Counted from the first letter of the stretch, positions 9,571 to 19,160 are shown. The stretch is DNA of 64,000 nucleotides from an endosymbiont 'TC1' of Trimyema compressum (GCF_001584725.1 NZ_CP014606.1:558001-622000), one strand, 5' to 3'. Made by a program: numbers and translations. Notes: generated from the letters alone by a model not told the origin.

Positions 9571-10240
9571 ATGAAAACTAGGTGGTCTTATAAAGATAAA
9601 GCAAATTGGAGTGCCATTGACAAGGCTTATAGTCTTTGTGATAGTGGCAAAAGTCAATTACCAATAAATATTGAAGTCAGTGGCTGTAATGTGCTACTAG
9701 AAGAGAATGTATTAGGAACCATTTATAATAATGAAAATTTTCTAGTTTATGACACTGGCAATGTTTTAGTTTTTAGACCTCTGGGCAATATAGATAAAGT
9801 AATTTATAGAGGGGATGTTTATTGGCTAACGGAAATAAGCTTTCACACGCCAAGTGAACACAGTATCAATAGGGAATATTATCCAATGGAAATGCAAATG
9901 GTTCATCAGAATATTGATGGTCACTACTTAATTATTGGAATTTTCTTTGAAATTGGTGATGAAAGTAATATTATTGGAGATGCTTTTGAATTAGGTGAGA
10001 AATAAATAAACTTCAATTTAGATGAGATGTTGCCTGAAGATAGAAGTTGTTTTTGTTTATACGGGCTCTTTAACAATGCCTCCCTGTACTGAAAATGCTG
10101 ACTGGGTTTTGTTTGAAATTCCAAAATCAATTTCAGATGAACAACTTGATACTTATATTAATAAGTATCCTGATTCCCACCGCTTAATCCAGAATAGTAA
10201 AGGCCGTTATGTATTTAAAGGGGGAAGCATGATCAGCTAA
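9571..10240 (+). pseudogene. alpha-class carbonic anhydrase-like protein, broken, zinc ligands altered
   Basis: The alpha-carbonic anhydrase fold is visible as RWSYKDKANW, the LPINIEV block, SFHTPSEHSIN, YPMEMQMVHQN and, after the break, YGSLTMPPCTENADW and HRLIQNSKGR. In active enzymes three histidines bind zinc (FHFH and ELH patterns); here they read ISFH and EMQ, so two of three are replaced by Ser and Gln. The first frame ends at TAA 10003-10005 and a shift is needed near 10060 to reach the C-terminal third. Good ribosome binding site (AGGAGG) before ATG 9571. It was probably inactive as an anhydrase even before the frame was lost. Confidence 0.85.
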
Positions 10241-10268
10241 CGGACTGTATCTAATGTCAGGGAAATGA

Positions 10269-10274
10269 TATAAT
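10269..10274 (+). promoter_or_regulatory. putative -10 element (TATAAT) for the trkA genes
   Basis: TATAAT lies 40 bases before the first TrkA-type ATG; no good -35 is seen. Confidence 0.35.
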
Positions 10275-10313
10275 ATAAAACAGTGTATTTTATGAAAATG
10301 AGGAGATGAAGAA

Positions 10314-10760
10314 ATGTTTTTTAAGAAACAGAAAGCCCTAGCAATTGTGGCTGGCTGTAGTCGTTTGGGAATCAGTGTGGCAGGAGAGTTATCTAGCCGA
10401 GGTAAATCTGTTATCATTATTGATATAAATGGAGATTCATTTACAAAATTGCCTCATAATTATAGCGGTTTTACATTAGAAGGAGATGCAACAGACATTT
10501 CTATTTTGAAAGAAGCAGGTATTGACGAAGCAGACATTGTTTTAGCTGCTACAGATAATGATAATGTGAATATTATGATATCTGAAATATCCAGTAAGAT
10601 TTTTGATGTGGAAAAAGTAATTTCAAGGCTCTACGATACAGAGAAGGAATCTATTTATAAAGGCTTTGATATACAAATTATTTACCCTTCAAAGCTATCA
10701 ATTCAAGAATTTAATAAACTATCTGTTCTACCTTGCAAGAAAGACAAGGAGGAAGAATAA
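10314..10760 (+). CDS. TrkA-N domain protein (potassium uptake regulatory subunit), first copy
   Basis: This 148-residue RCK/TrkA-N domain shows the nucleotide-binding turn IVAGCSRLGISVAGELSSRG, the acidic end of the second strand (VIIIDING) and GDATDISILKEAGIDEADIVLAATDND. No TrkA-C domain follows. Such proteins bind NAD(H) or ATP/ADP and gate Trk/Ktr potassium channels. Ribosome binding site AGGAG lies before ATG 10314. Its stop shares one base with the ATG of the next TrkA gene. Intact, although the channel gene downstream is broken. Confidence 0.88.
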   Translation: MFFKKQKALAIVAGCSRLGISVAGELSSRGKSVIIIDINGDSFTKLPHNYSGFTLEGDATDISILKEAGIDEADIVLAATDNDNVNIMISEISSKIFDVEKVISRLYDTEKESIYKGFDIQIIYPSKLSIQEFNKLSVLPCKKDKEEE

Positions 10761-11428
10761 TGTATGTTTTAGTAATTGGTGGTAGAAAAAAAGCTGACTA
10801 TCTTGTTGGCTCTCTCTTAAGAAAACATCATCATGTTACAGTTATTAATGATGATCGAGAATATTGTAAATATTTATCTAGGCGACATGAGGTACCTGTA
10901 TTATGGGGGGATGCCAGTAAACTCTATGTTTATGAGGCTGCTGACATGGAGGCAATATCAATTGTAATTGCTCTGACACCAAATGATGCTGATAATTTAG
11001 TTATTTGCCAATTAATTAAAAAAAATTTTGATGTTACAAAGGCCGTGGCAATGGCTAATAATCCTCGTAACGTTGATGTTTTTAAGAAGTTAGGTGTTGA
11101 TATTGTAGTTAACTCAACATATATTGTTGGTGATATGATTGAACAGCTTGCAACATTGGAAGAAATTATTAATTATCTTCCTCTTGAAGAAGGACGTGTT
11201 TCTTTAACTGAAATTGATATAAAGGCTGACTACCCTGTAGTGAATAAAAAATTAACGGATATAGATTTAGCAGATGAAGCTAATATTGGTTGTATTATGC
11301 GCGGTGTTGATGTGGTTATTCCTAATAACAATACTGTAATTATGGTAAATGACCGTCTTATTATTCTCGCAAAACCAACTGTTCAAAATAAGGTAATTAC
11401 GACAATAACAGGAAAAATTAGGTCATGA
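10760..11428 (+). CDS. trkA: TrkA-type potassium uptake regulator with TrkA-C domain, second copy
   Basis: The frame is open from 10733, but AAGGAGGAA sits just before ATG 10760 (overlap TAATG), which gives a 222-residue protein starting MYVLVIGGRKKADYLVG. It has a TrkA-N domain (HHVTVINDDREYCKYL, GDASKLYVYEAADMEAISIVIALTPND) and a C-terminal TrkA-C/RCK-C domain from about residue 140 (VSLTEIDIKADYPVVNKKLTDI). It overlaps the start of trkH. Paired single-unit TrkA proteins would together form the cytosolic gating ring. Confidence 0.88.
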   Translation: MYVLVIGGRKKADYLVGSLLRKHHHVTVINDDREYCKYLSRRHEVPVLWGDASKLYVYEAADMEAISIVIALTPNDADNLVICQLIKKNFDVTKAVAMANNPRNVDVFKKLGVDIVVNSTYIVGDMIEQLATLEEIINYLPLEEGRVSLTEIDIKADYPVVNKKLTDIDLADEANIGCIMRGVDVVIPNNNTVIMVNDRLIILAKPTVQNKVITTITGKIRS

Positions 11429-12921
11429 CAATAACTTTAAATGAGAAGGTAATCAATAGCTATAAATCAGTTTTTGGTTACGAGGGAACACTTCTGTTAG
11501 TGTTTGGTTCATCTTTACTGTTGCTTATTATATCTTGTATTTTCTACCCAGATGAAATTAATCAAATTGTATATTTTGTAGTTACAGGGGTTATATTTAT
11601 GACCCTTTGCTTATTTCGTTAGATACATTTTTAAGAGGGGCTAGAGAAAGCCAATTAACTTTTAGGCAGGACTCCATATTAGTGGTTTTGACTTGGATTA
11701 TTGCTCCTCTTATTTCAACAATACCTATGGCTTTATCTCTGGAATTACCATTTACATTAGCTTTTTTGAAATGGTTAGTGGCTGGACTTCAACAGGCTTA
11801 ACAGTAATTGATGTGGCTACAACTCCTAAGATTTTTTACTTCATAGAACTTTAACAGGGTTTTTTGGTGGCGTAGGCATTGTCTTAGTAATGCTATCCGT
11901 TTTATCAACAGGAATGGGTATTAAACTATTTACTGCTGAAGGTAATATGGAACGTATTATGCCCAATGTAGGCAAGTCGGCTCGGATGATTATGACTATT
12001 TATGCTGGCTATGCTATTGTAGGCACTATTTTGTATGTGATTGCTGGAATACCTATGTTTGAGGCTATTAATCAATCAATGGCAGCTGTTTCTACAGGGG
12101 GATTTTCTACTTTGTCTGATGGTATAGCTCCTTATGAGAATAATATGGTTTATGTTGTAACAGTTGCGTTAATGTTTTTAGGGTCATTGGGTTTTGGAAC
12201 TCATATTTTATTGTTACGTGGCCATTTTAAGAGATTCTTTAAACTATCAGAGGTACGTTTTTTTGTTTTATTAATTGGAATAGCTATTGTACTGTTGACT
12301 CTCTTTGGCTTAAATCAACATTATAATACTATTGGTGAAGGTCTGAGAATTAGCTTTTTCCAAGCAATCTCTGTAATTAGCAGTACTGGATTTAATATTA
12401 TGCCAGTAGAAGAAATGCCTTCATTTTCTATTTTAGTCATTGTATTATTAATGCTAATTAGAGGCTGTATAGGAGCAACATCTGGTGGTGTCAAAGTTTA
12501 CCGGGTTTTAATTATGGCAAAAAAAGGTTTGTGGAATATTAGTCGTTATTTAAAGCCAGAGAGAATGGTTAATGAAAACTATTTTTGGAGACCAGAAGGC
12601 AAAGTTTATATTAATCATAAATTAGTCTCTAAATCTGCTTCCTATATTTTTGCTTTTATGACATTTTATTTTATATAGTAGGTGTTTTAATTTTTATGGC
12701 CCATGGCTATACTTTTCAAGATAGCATATTTGAATTTGCATCAGCTATTGGAACTTCAGGGCTATCTTTAGGTATTACAGGACCAGATGCCCCAAGATTC
12801 ATTCTTTGGACGGAGATTGCAGGTATGCTACTTGGAACGTTTAGAAATATATGTAATCTTTGTTGCAGGCTTAAAGATCATTAAAGATCTTAAAAATATC
12901 TTGACGCTTAAAAAACAATAA
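11425..12921 (+). pseudogene. trkH: TrkH/KtrB-type potassium transporter, multiply frameshifted
   Basis: The remnant covers a full transporter of about 490 codons. Selectivity-loop and helix blocks can be read in changing frames: RGARESQLTFRQDSI, SGWTSTGLTVIDVATTP, FFGGVGIVLVMLSVL, AAVSTGGFSTL, ISVISSTGFNIMP, GCIGATSGGVKVYR, ASAIGTSGLSLGI and the end LKIIKDLKNILTLKKQ. Breaks lie near 11615, 11775, 11835-11850, 12675 and 12840. The largest open piece is 11890-12678. Its two regulatory genes just upstream are intact. Confidence 0.92.
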
Positions 12922-13054
12922 TATTTTTAAGAAATCTGATTTTAGTGCTTGCGCTTAGAGAACTAAAATGCTATAATTTAAGAGAGTTAGCCCCCTATGT
13001 TTCTAGGAATATTCCGGTTGGTTTTAATCCTAGGAATTATATCATATTACATAC

Positions 13055-13087
13055 CTAAAAAGATGACTTTTTGAGTCATCTTTTTAG
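13055..13087 (+). terminator. rho-independent terminator between trkH and the VanY remnant
   Basis: A perfect 13-bp stem (13055-13067 with 13075-13087) has a T-rich loop, 21 bases before the next gene. The stretch 12985-13050 also contains a CTAGGA ... TCCTAG inverted repeat that I cannot assign. This may be a leader with an attenuator. Confidence 0.65.
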
Positions 13088-13107
13088 ATTCTGAAAAAAG
13101 GAGAGAA

Positions 13108-14466
13108 TTGAGTAAAATGGCTAAATATACCCATAAAAAGAAAACACATCTTAAAGGAATTAATAGTAGTAAAAATAGTGTCTCCCAGAAATATGTCAAA
13201 CCTGTTAAGAAGAGAAAATCAGGCAAAGGAAAATTAATTCTAGGTATTATTGGGTTAGTATTAATTGGTATTTTAATCTATTTAATGGTTAATGTATTTC
13301 AATTGCCAGCAAAATATCCTGTTGCTTATGCTATTAATGAAATGACTATTAGTGATAGTAAGGTAACTATGAAAGCCTCTACAGATACTTATGGAAATAA
13401 ATTAATTCCTTTAGATTTTTTTATTGCTTTAGGTGGTGGACAGCTTAAGGAGATTAATGAAAAAGAAAAATCAATTGTATTTAATAACGGAACTGAAATG
13501 GTTATTGAAGAAGGTTCTAAGAGAGTAGCAATTAATGGTCAGAAGAAAAATACAATGGACCAGTAATGACAGCAGGGGAAAGGATTTGGGTTCCAGGCCA
13601 ATTATTAGATTAGAAGTGATTTTTGGATCAAAGGCATCTTTTGTTGAAAATATAGCTATTTTTAATATTAAAGAAAACAAAGAAGAAGATAAGTTTTTAA
13701 AATTTACTGGTTCTGAAGGTTATCTATCTCTAGTTAATAATGATAATTCTTTGTCAAAAGATTTTGTACCTAGTGATTTAGTTGTGATGTCAATAGTTTA
13801 AATTCTATAGGCACTTATGGCGGTAATACAAAATTACGTAAAAAAGCAGCTAATGCATTAGTTAAAATGTATGAAGATAGTAATGTTAATATGATTCTCT
13901 CAAGTGGTTTTAGAGACTATCAGAATCAAGAAGAGCTTTTTAATCAAGAAGTAGCAGATAGCGTTGCTAATGGACTCAGTAAGGAAGAAGCAACTAAAGA
14001 AACTCGTACTCGAGTTGCTACACCAGGGATGAGTGAACATCAATTGGGATTGGCAGCAGATTTTGCTATTCCGGGAGAGCTGTTAACAGAGGACTTTAAA
14101 AATACAATTGCAGGAAAATGGTTGAACAAGAATAGCTATAAATATGGTTTTATTTTAAGATATCCAGAATAGAAAAAATATTACCAAGGTTATTTATGAG
14201 CCATGGCATTTTCGCTATATTGGTTTACCACATAGTGAAATTGTTACTAAGAAAAATATTACATACGATGAGTATATAGACAATTTAAGAAAAGATAGAA
14301 CATTGACCTATGAGGAAGAAGATATAAAAACCAGTATGGTATCTGGTATTTTAAGGAAAATGAGAAACCTGATAATATCCAATATACAGGTAATAATGGT
14401 GTTGATGTTTCAATAGATAATAGCAAAGGCGTTATTGTTAAAATTCCATTAGGCCAAGTAAAATAA
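13108..14466 (+). pseudogene. VanY-type D-alanyl-D-alanine carboxypeptidase, membrane anchored, multiply broken
   Basis: A lysine-rich N-terminus is followed by one membrane helix (LILGIIGLVLIGILIYLMV), a copper-amine-oxidase-N-like segment (KLIPLDFFIALGGGQLKEI), and then the VanY domain: SSGFRDYQNQEELF, SEHQLGLAADFA (zinc ligands His and Asp) and EPWHFRYIG (third ligand). Frames shift near 13550, 13605 and 13790; TAG at 14170-14172 and further shifts near 14175 and 14340 interrupt it. The tail SKGVIVKIPLGQVK ends at 14466. Start is TTG 13108 or ATG 13117 after AGGAG. It would have trimmed peptidoglycan stem peptides outside the cell. Confidence 0.88.
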
Positions 14467-14489
14467 AGAAAAGTTGATTATAAATATAA

Positions 14490-14524
14490 AAATAGCAGTT
14501 AGATTTTGCTTCTGACTGCTATTT
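14490..14524 (+). terminator. bidirectional terminator between convergent genes
   Basis: The stem 14490-14502 pairs with 14511-14524 (AAATAGCAGT / ACTGCTATTT core) with flanking A and T runs. It serves the VanY remnant on the plus strand and the rnf operon on the minus strand. Confidence 0.75.
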
Positions 14525-15028
14525 TTATTTCAAAAAATTATTTAAGGGTTTGGATAGTAATTTACAGAGATAACCTATTAAAAAACCTGCTCCTAAACTA
14601 ATAAAAATTAAATAAGGACTATAGACCAGCACTAGGGAAAAGGAAAGTGTTAGTCCAATGGCAATGCTCTGTCCTATATTATGACCAATAGCGCTGAAAA
14701 TGCTTTTACCATAAATGGAAAATTTAAGTTTCTGACTAATTATTAGGAAAAGGAGAGCTACTATCATGCCAGCCATGCTGATTAAGAAAATATAGGATAA
14801 AAAAGTCCCATTAATTAAAGCTCCTAGAAAAGTTTTTCCTATAGATACAATGGTGGCTTCCTTAATTGAGAACAGTATGAATGCTAGGAGGACGGCAATT
14901 TGACTAAAACCTATTTTAAAGCCTGGTAAAGGCACAAATGAGGGGAGGATTGACTCTAGGTAGCTCAATATAAGCCCTATTCCTATTAAAAGGCTTAGAA
15001 ATACTATTTTCCTTGTTTTAGAAATCAT
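14525..15028 (-). CDS. Gx transporter / heptaprenyl diphosphate synthase component I-like membrane protein
   Basis: This 167-residue protein has about five membrane helices and the family pattern LSYLESILPSFVPLPGFKIGFSQIAVLLAFILF, often annotated as heptaprenyl diphosphate synthase component I or Gx transporter. Helix layout resembles ECF-transporter substrate-binding subunits. It is the last gene of the rnf-apbE operon, 2 bases after the NusG_II gene. Families of this type travel with ApbE and NusG_II proteins; I recall such a pair in the flavin-based electron export locus of Listeria. Substrate is unproven. I do not think it makes prenyl diphosphates here, as no component II is nearby. Confidence 0.75.
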   Translation of the reverse strand: MISKTRKIVFLSLLIGIGLILSYLESILPSFVPLPGFKIGFSQIAVLLAFILFSIKEATIVSIGKTFLGALINGTFLSYIFLISMAGMIVALLFLIISQKLKFSIYGKSIFSAIGHNIGQSIAIGLTLSFSLVLVYSPYLIFISLGAGFLIGYLCKLLSKPLNNFLK

Positions 15029-15030
15029 TT

Positions 15031-15399
15031 TTATTTCACCAGCCCATCAATGGTATTTTCTTTATCATTTTCAATGGAGATGACTGTTTTATTAGGTAAG
15101 CACACTAATTTTTCATTAGTATGGCTAATTCTACCTTGTTTTTGACAGAGTTTATCAGGGCAACTAGAGGAGTGGACATAGACCTCGCCATTTGCAACTG
15201 TTAATTCAATTAAACCACTTGTACCATTAATTGGAATAATCTGATTTTGTGATAAATCATATGTTCCAATAATTTTATTATCTACTTGTACAACAATTTC
15301 ATTAGCTGTTTTTTTTGTTAAATTAATTATAGTAAAAGAAAGAATTCCTACAAGCAGTAGAATCAGTAGTATGATGATTTCTCTTTTATGGCGTTTCAT
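15031..15399 (-). CDS. NusG domain II-containing membrane-anchored protein
   Basis: The product has about 122 residues: a short basic N-terminus, one membrane helix (IIILLILLLVGILSFTIINL), then an extracytoplasmic domain with VDNKIIGTYDLSQNQIIPI, VANGEVYVHSSSCPDKLCQKQG and LVCLPNKTVISI, the NusG_II pattern with a Cys-x4-Cys pair. The frame opens at 15420, but AAAGGAC lies 8 bases before the ATG at 15399, so I start there. It overlaps apbE by 14 bases. Such proteins are commonly linked to ApbE and FMN-binding proteins; the exact role is not known to me. Confidence 0.8.
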   Translation of the reverse strand: MKRHKREIIILLILLLVGILSFTIINLTKKTANEIVVQVDNKIIGTYDLSQNQIIPINGTSGLIELTVANGEVYVHSSSCPDKLCQKQGRISHTNEKLVCLPNKTVISIENDKENTIDGLVK

Positions 15400-16459
15400 A
15401 AATATAGTGTCCTTTCTCATCTTCTAAAGCAAATGGAAAGCCAGTTGTTTTAGTAATTTTCAAGTCTTTAGAAATCCAAAGTGCTTCAACTTTAAAAAGC
15501 AAGTTCTCTAAAAAAGCAAGACCTTCTTTATAAGGCAATAGATAAAGAGTAGTAGAAAGTATGTCAGCTAACATACCATTTTGGGTAATCACAGTTACAG
15601 CAACATTTTCCTTAGCGGGAAAGCCAGTTCTACTGGAAAAAATATGTGGGCATTTAATACCGTTTATAGTATAGTAGCGCTGGTAATCACCTGATGTTGA
15701 AATAGTGTCTTCATGGGTTAATGTGGTAGTCCCTATAAGTTGATCTGGTTCTCGTGGATCCTGAACACCAATTCTATAGGAATCTTTACCTGGTGGTGTT
15801 CCCAGTACCTTAACATTGCCTCCCCCATTAATTATTGCACCAGTCAAATGCTGTTTTGCATTTAACAGTTGCCATGTTTTTTCAATTGCGTACCCTTTTG
15901 AAACTGCACCTAAATCCAATACCATACCTTCAGGAATTGATAGCCTATTGTCTGCTAATAAGATTTCACTACTGTCAGTATTTTTCAGGGACAGACTAAT
16001 TTCATCTTCAGTTGGCAATGTATTTTCAATCTCTTTTTTTTTCCATAATTCAATTAATTTGCCTAACCCGATATTAAATTGGTTGTCTGTTTTTTGACTA
16101 TAGGCAATAGCTGTTTCTAATTGTTCAGCAAGAAGGGGATCAATTGTAATGGTTTTACCGCTTTCACTGTTAATATAGCCAATATTACCTTCAATAATAT
16201 CATAGCGATTAGATAGCTTATCTATTTTAGAGAATAGAGCAAAAGCTTCATTTTTATCAGTCCGCAGTGTTTTTTCATTAGCTCCGTAAAGTGTTAAGGT
16301 TACGGGAGTATCCATAAGAATTTGGGTTTCTTCTAACTTTTGAGATTGAGAAGTCCTGTTTGTTGTAAAAACAAACAGGACTGCAATTACTGCTATTAGA
16401 AGAAATAGTCCTATAGTTAAAACGGTTTTTTTATTAGATCTTTTCTTATTAGTTGTCAA
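15386..16459 (-). CDS. apbE: FAD:protein FMN transferase (ApbE)
   Basis: ApbE cuts FAD and attaches FMN covalently to a threonine in target proteins, here most likely RnfG and RnfD of the same operon. An N-terminal signal anchor (LTIGLFLLIAVIAVLFVFTT) places the enzyme outside the membrane. Family motifs follow: MDTPVTLTLYG, LDLGAVSKGYAIE, INGGGNVKVLG, YRIGVQDPR, STSGDYQRYY, HIFSSRTGFPA and the metal-binding ADILSTTLYLLP. The frame opens at 16480, but AGGAGG lies inside it and points to TTG 16459, giving 357 residues. It follows rnfB by about 20 bases. Confidence 0.93.
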   Translation of the reverse strand: MTTNKKRSNKKTVLTIGLFLLIAVIAVLFVFTTNRTSQSQKLEETQILMDTPVTLTLYGANEKTLRTDKNEAFALFSKIDKLSNRYDIIEGNIGYINSESGKTITIDPLLAEQLETAIAYSQKTDNQFNIGLGKLIELWKKKEIENTLPTEDEISLSLKNTDSSEILLADNRLSIPEGMVLDLGAVSKGYAIEKTWQLLNAKQHLTGAIINGGGNVKVLGTPPGKDSYRIGVQDPREPDQLIGTTTLTHEDTISTSGDYQRYYTINGIKCPHIFSSRTGFPAKENVAVTVITQNGMLADILSTTLYLLPYKEGLAFLENLLFKVEALWISKDLKITKTTGFPFALEDEKGHYIYETP

Positions 16460-16480
16460 ACCAGTTCCTCCTAAAATCAA

Positions 16481-17356
16481 CTATTCCTTTGATTGACAGG
16501 TATCTCTTGAAGCACAGGAACTACAGCCAGCCGGCTCAGTATCTTCTGCTTTTGGGGCTTTGGAAAAATCATCTGTAAAAGTATCAACTGTAATACATTT
16601 TGTTGGGCAAACGGCTACACAAGCTTGACAGTTAGTACATTTATCATAATCGATTCTTGCCACATCTGTAACATGAATTGCGTCAAATTCACATGTTTTT
16701 TCACATTTTTTACATTTTATACAGCCTACTTTACAAGCAGCCATAACGGCTTTACCTTTAATTAAGTTGCTACAGTTAACAAATACATGTTGTTTTCTTG
16801 GGACTAAGTGCATAAGTGTCTGTGGACAGGTACTTACACAAATACCACAAGATGTACATTTTTTTCTGTTAACTACTGGCAAGCCATTGACCATATCAAT
16901 AGCTTCAAATGGACAGGCTGCGGCACAGCTTCCAAAACCAAAACAACTAAAGTCACACATTTTTTGACCATTAAAAGATGTTTTTGCCACTATACAGGAT
17001 TTTGCTCCTGTATAGTCATAAAGTGTTTTCGCATTGTCTGGAGAACCATTACAAGCTACCCTTGCAATACTTGGCTCAGCAGAAGAGGCTTCTACACCTA
17101 GAATAGCAGCAATGGCTTCCGCACAAGCTGGTCCTCCTACTGGACAGGCATCAATGGGAGCTTCACCATTGAAAATGGCTGCACCACAGGCAGCACATCC
17201 AGCAAAACCACAAGCGCCACAGTTGGCACCTGGTAAGGCGTCTATAATGGCTTCTTCTCTAGGGTCTGTTTTTACACTTAGTTTTTTATTGACAACACCT
17301 AAAATGATACCGAATATAATCCCGATAGCACCTAGTAAAATAATTGCATAAATCAT
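16481..17356 (-). CDS. rnfB: RnfB, ferredoxin-side iron-sulfur subunit of the Rnf complex
   Basis: The 291-residue protein has an N-terminal membrane helix (residues 2-22) followed by a Fe-S domain with Cys46, 49, 54 and 71 (ANCGACGFAGC). More clusters follow: CDFSCFGFGSCAAACP, CTSCGICVSTCP, CIKCKKCEKTC and CTNCQACVAVCP. A cysteine-rich tail (GCSSCASRDTC) ends it. RnfB takes electrons from reduced ferredoxin for the ion-pumping transfer to NAD. Gene order CDGEAB matches the clostridial and acetogen type. Extra clusters compared with the proteobacterial protein also fit that type. Confidence 0.95.
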   Translation of the reverse strand: MIYAIILLGAIGIIFGIILGVVNKKLSVKTDPREEAIIDALPGANCGACGFAGCAACGAAIFNGEAPIDACPVGGPACAEAIAAILGVEASSAEPSIARVACNGSPDNAKTLYDYTGAKSCIVAKTSFNGQKMCDFSCFGFGSCAAACPFEAIDMVNGLPVVNRKKCTSCGICVSTCPQTLMHLVPRKQHVFVNCSNLIKGKAVMAACKVGCIKCKKCEKTCEFDAIHVTDVARIDYDKCTNCQACVAVCPTKCITVDTFTDDFSKAPKAEDTEPAGCSSCASRDTCQSKE

Positions 17357-17366
17357 GTAATTCCTC

Positions 17367-17951
17367 CTATAAAACGCCTATAAAGCCCATGAAGGCAACA
17401 GACATGACACTTGCAGTAATCAATGCTATTGGCAAGCCTTTAAACGCTTTTGGCACATTTGTTAATTCCAGTTTTTCTCGAATACTGGAAAAGATAACCA
17501 ATACTATTAAGAAACCTAAGGCAGCACCAATGCTGTAAAATAAGGTTTCTAAAAAGTTATAGCCATTTTGAATATTTAATAGTGCGACACCAAGTACGGC
17601 ACAGTTTGTTGTAATTAAGGGTAAGAAAATTCCCAAAGACTTGTAAAGTCCAGGGGAGAATTTCTTTAGTACCATTTCCACTAATTGTACTAAAGATGCA
17701 ATTACAATGATAAAAGCAATTGTCTTTAAGAATGTAAGTTCTAGTGGTACTAAAACAAAAGTATACAAAATCCAAGCAAGAGCAGCAGATATGGTTAAAA
17801 CAACTAATACAGCCATCCCCATGCCAATTGCATTTTCAGTTTTTTTGGAAACACCTAAAAAAGGACACATACCTAAAAACTGACTTAAAACAACGTTTTT
17901 AACAATCATGCTGGTTAGTAGTAGGGTCAATAAACCGCCGAATACTTCCAT
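17367..17951 (-). CDS. rnfA: RnfA, membrane subunit of the Rnf complex
   Basis: This 194-residue, roughly six-helix membrane protein shows the family motif NVVLSQFLGMCPFLGVSKK near the start and ITTNCAVLGVALLN in the middle; the conserved cysteines of these two motifs bind an iron-sulfur cluster between RnfA and RnfE. It lies 10 bases before rnfB and 3 bases after rnfE. Together with RnfE and RnfD it forms the ion path of the ferredoxin:NAD oxidoreductase. Confidence 0.95.
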   Translation of the reverse strand: MEVFGGLLTLLLTSMIVKNVVLSQFLGMCPFLGVSKKTENAIGMGMAVLVVLTISAALAWILYTFVLVPLELTFLKTIAFIIVIASLVQLVEMVLKKFSPGLYKSLGIFLPLITTNCAVLGVALLNIQNGYNFLETLFYSIGAALGFLIVLVIFSSIREKLELTNVPKAFKGLPIALITASVMSVAFMGFIGVL

Positions 17952-17954
17952 TTT

Positions 17955-18566
17955 TTAGGCCTCCTTTTTTTCTTTTCTTTTATTTTTAATATGAGCAAAT
18001 ACAGCAAGTATTATCCCTAAGGTAATAAAGGCTCCTGGAGGAAGAATCATAATAAGAGCTGGCATAAATGTTTCTGGTAAAACTGGAATGCCAAACAAGG
18101 TACCTGCACCTATAAGCTCTCTGAAAAATGAAATTACAAAGAGCGCAACTGTGAATCCAATCCCTACAGCAATACCATCGATTACTGAATAAATAACTGG
18201 GTTTTTACTTGCAAATGATTCTGCTCTTTCAAGAATAATACAGTTTACTACAATCAATGGTAAATATATACCTAAGCTAATGTAGAGCTCAGGTAAGTAA
18301 GCATTCATTACCATTTCCACTATTGTTACAAATGCTGCAATAATTCCAATAAAAGCGGGAATACGGATTGTGCTAGGAATAAAGCGTCTCAATAATGAAA
18401 TTGCAAAATTTGAAACAGCTAAAATGAAAATAACAGAAACACCCATTCCAACAGCGTTTGTTAAGGATGTTGTAACTGCTAGTGATGGACACATGCCTAA
18501 GAGAAGGACAAAGATTGCATTCTTTTTATAGACGCCATTGGCAATAATATTTTTAATTTTATTCAT
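17955..18566 (-). CDS. rnfE: RnfE, membrane subunit of the Rnf complex
   Basis: The 203-residue protein is homologous to RnfA, with the matching cysteine motifs FVLLLGMCPSLAVTTSL and PLIVVNCIILERAESFA, and about six membrane helices. A lysine/arginine-rich C-terminus (KNKRKEKKEA) stays in the cytoplasm. It lies 12 bases after rnfG. Confidence 0.95.
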   Translation of the reverse strand: MNKIKNIIANGVYKKNAIFVLLLGMCPSLAVTTSLTNAVGMGVSVIFILAVSNFAISLLRRFIPSTIRIPAFIGIIAAFVTIVEMVMNAYLPELYISLGIYLPLIVVNCIILERAESFASKNPVIYSVIDGIAVGIGFTVALFVISFFRELIGAGTLFGIPVLPETFMPALIMILPPGAFITLGIILAVFAHIKNKRKEKKEA

Positions 18567-18578
18567 CTAACTCCTCTC

Positions 18579-19160
18579 CTAATTTCCAAAATTTTTGGTA
18601 TAATCAGCTAAAACTAGATTAATCCCTAAGGCCACAGCATCACTGGTTATAGTAGAAGCAGTGATAGCTTGAACTTCACCGGTTTCAATATTGCCAGGCC
18701 CTTTAATAATGGTAACTTCTTGGTTTATTGGTAAGCCATTAAACTGATCTTTAAATTCAGGTTCTTTAGCTTTTGCACCTAAACCAGGAGTTTCATTATG
18801 TTTTAAAATGGTTATTGATTTAATGGTTTGAGTTTCTTGGTCAATGGCAACAAGATTTTTGACTTGATCAGCATAACCGACTGTTGAAACAATATAGAGG
18901 TAGCCTAAGGTGCCGCTTAGACCTTGGACTTCATGTATTTCTGAAATACGAGTATCCCTATCTGGAAATTCAGCTGTAACATCTTTAAAGTCAGTTGCAT
19001 TTGGGAAAACATCTTCAAAGGAAGTTTTCTTAGAGGATTCAGCAGAATCAGCTATAATAGGTGCTGTAATCTGATTAACCAAAGAAACAGAAGCTGCAAT
19101 TACTATACAAATAATAAATAGGATGGCTCCTAAGACAGGAACACTAGGCGACTTTTTCAT
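18579..19160 (-). CDS. rnfG: RnfG, FMN-carrying subunit of the Rnf complex
   Basis: The 193-residue protein has one N-terminal membrane helix (residues 9-31) and an extracytoplasmic FMN-binding domain. The flavin attachment motif is ITASTITS, with Thr170 the expected FMN-ester site, served by ApbE of this operon. LYIVSTVGYADQVKNLVAID and NETPGLGAKAKEPEF are typical of the fold. It overlaps the end of rnfD by 17 bases. Confidence 0.95.
   Translation of the reverse strand: MKKSPSVPVLGAILFIICIVIAASVSLVNQITAPIIADSAESSKKTSFEDVFPNATDFKDVTAEFPDRDTRISEIHEVQGLSGTLGYLYIVSTVGYADQVKNLVAIDQETQTIKSITILKHNETPGLGAKAKEPEFKDQFNGLPINQEVTIIKGPGNIETGEVQAITASTITSDAVALGINLVLADYTKNFGN

Noticed and set aside
16767-17351. 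Overlapping open frames opposite rnfB
   Set aside because: They are on the wrong strand of a gene with perfect cysteine motifs and have no ribosome binding site or recognisable domain.
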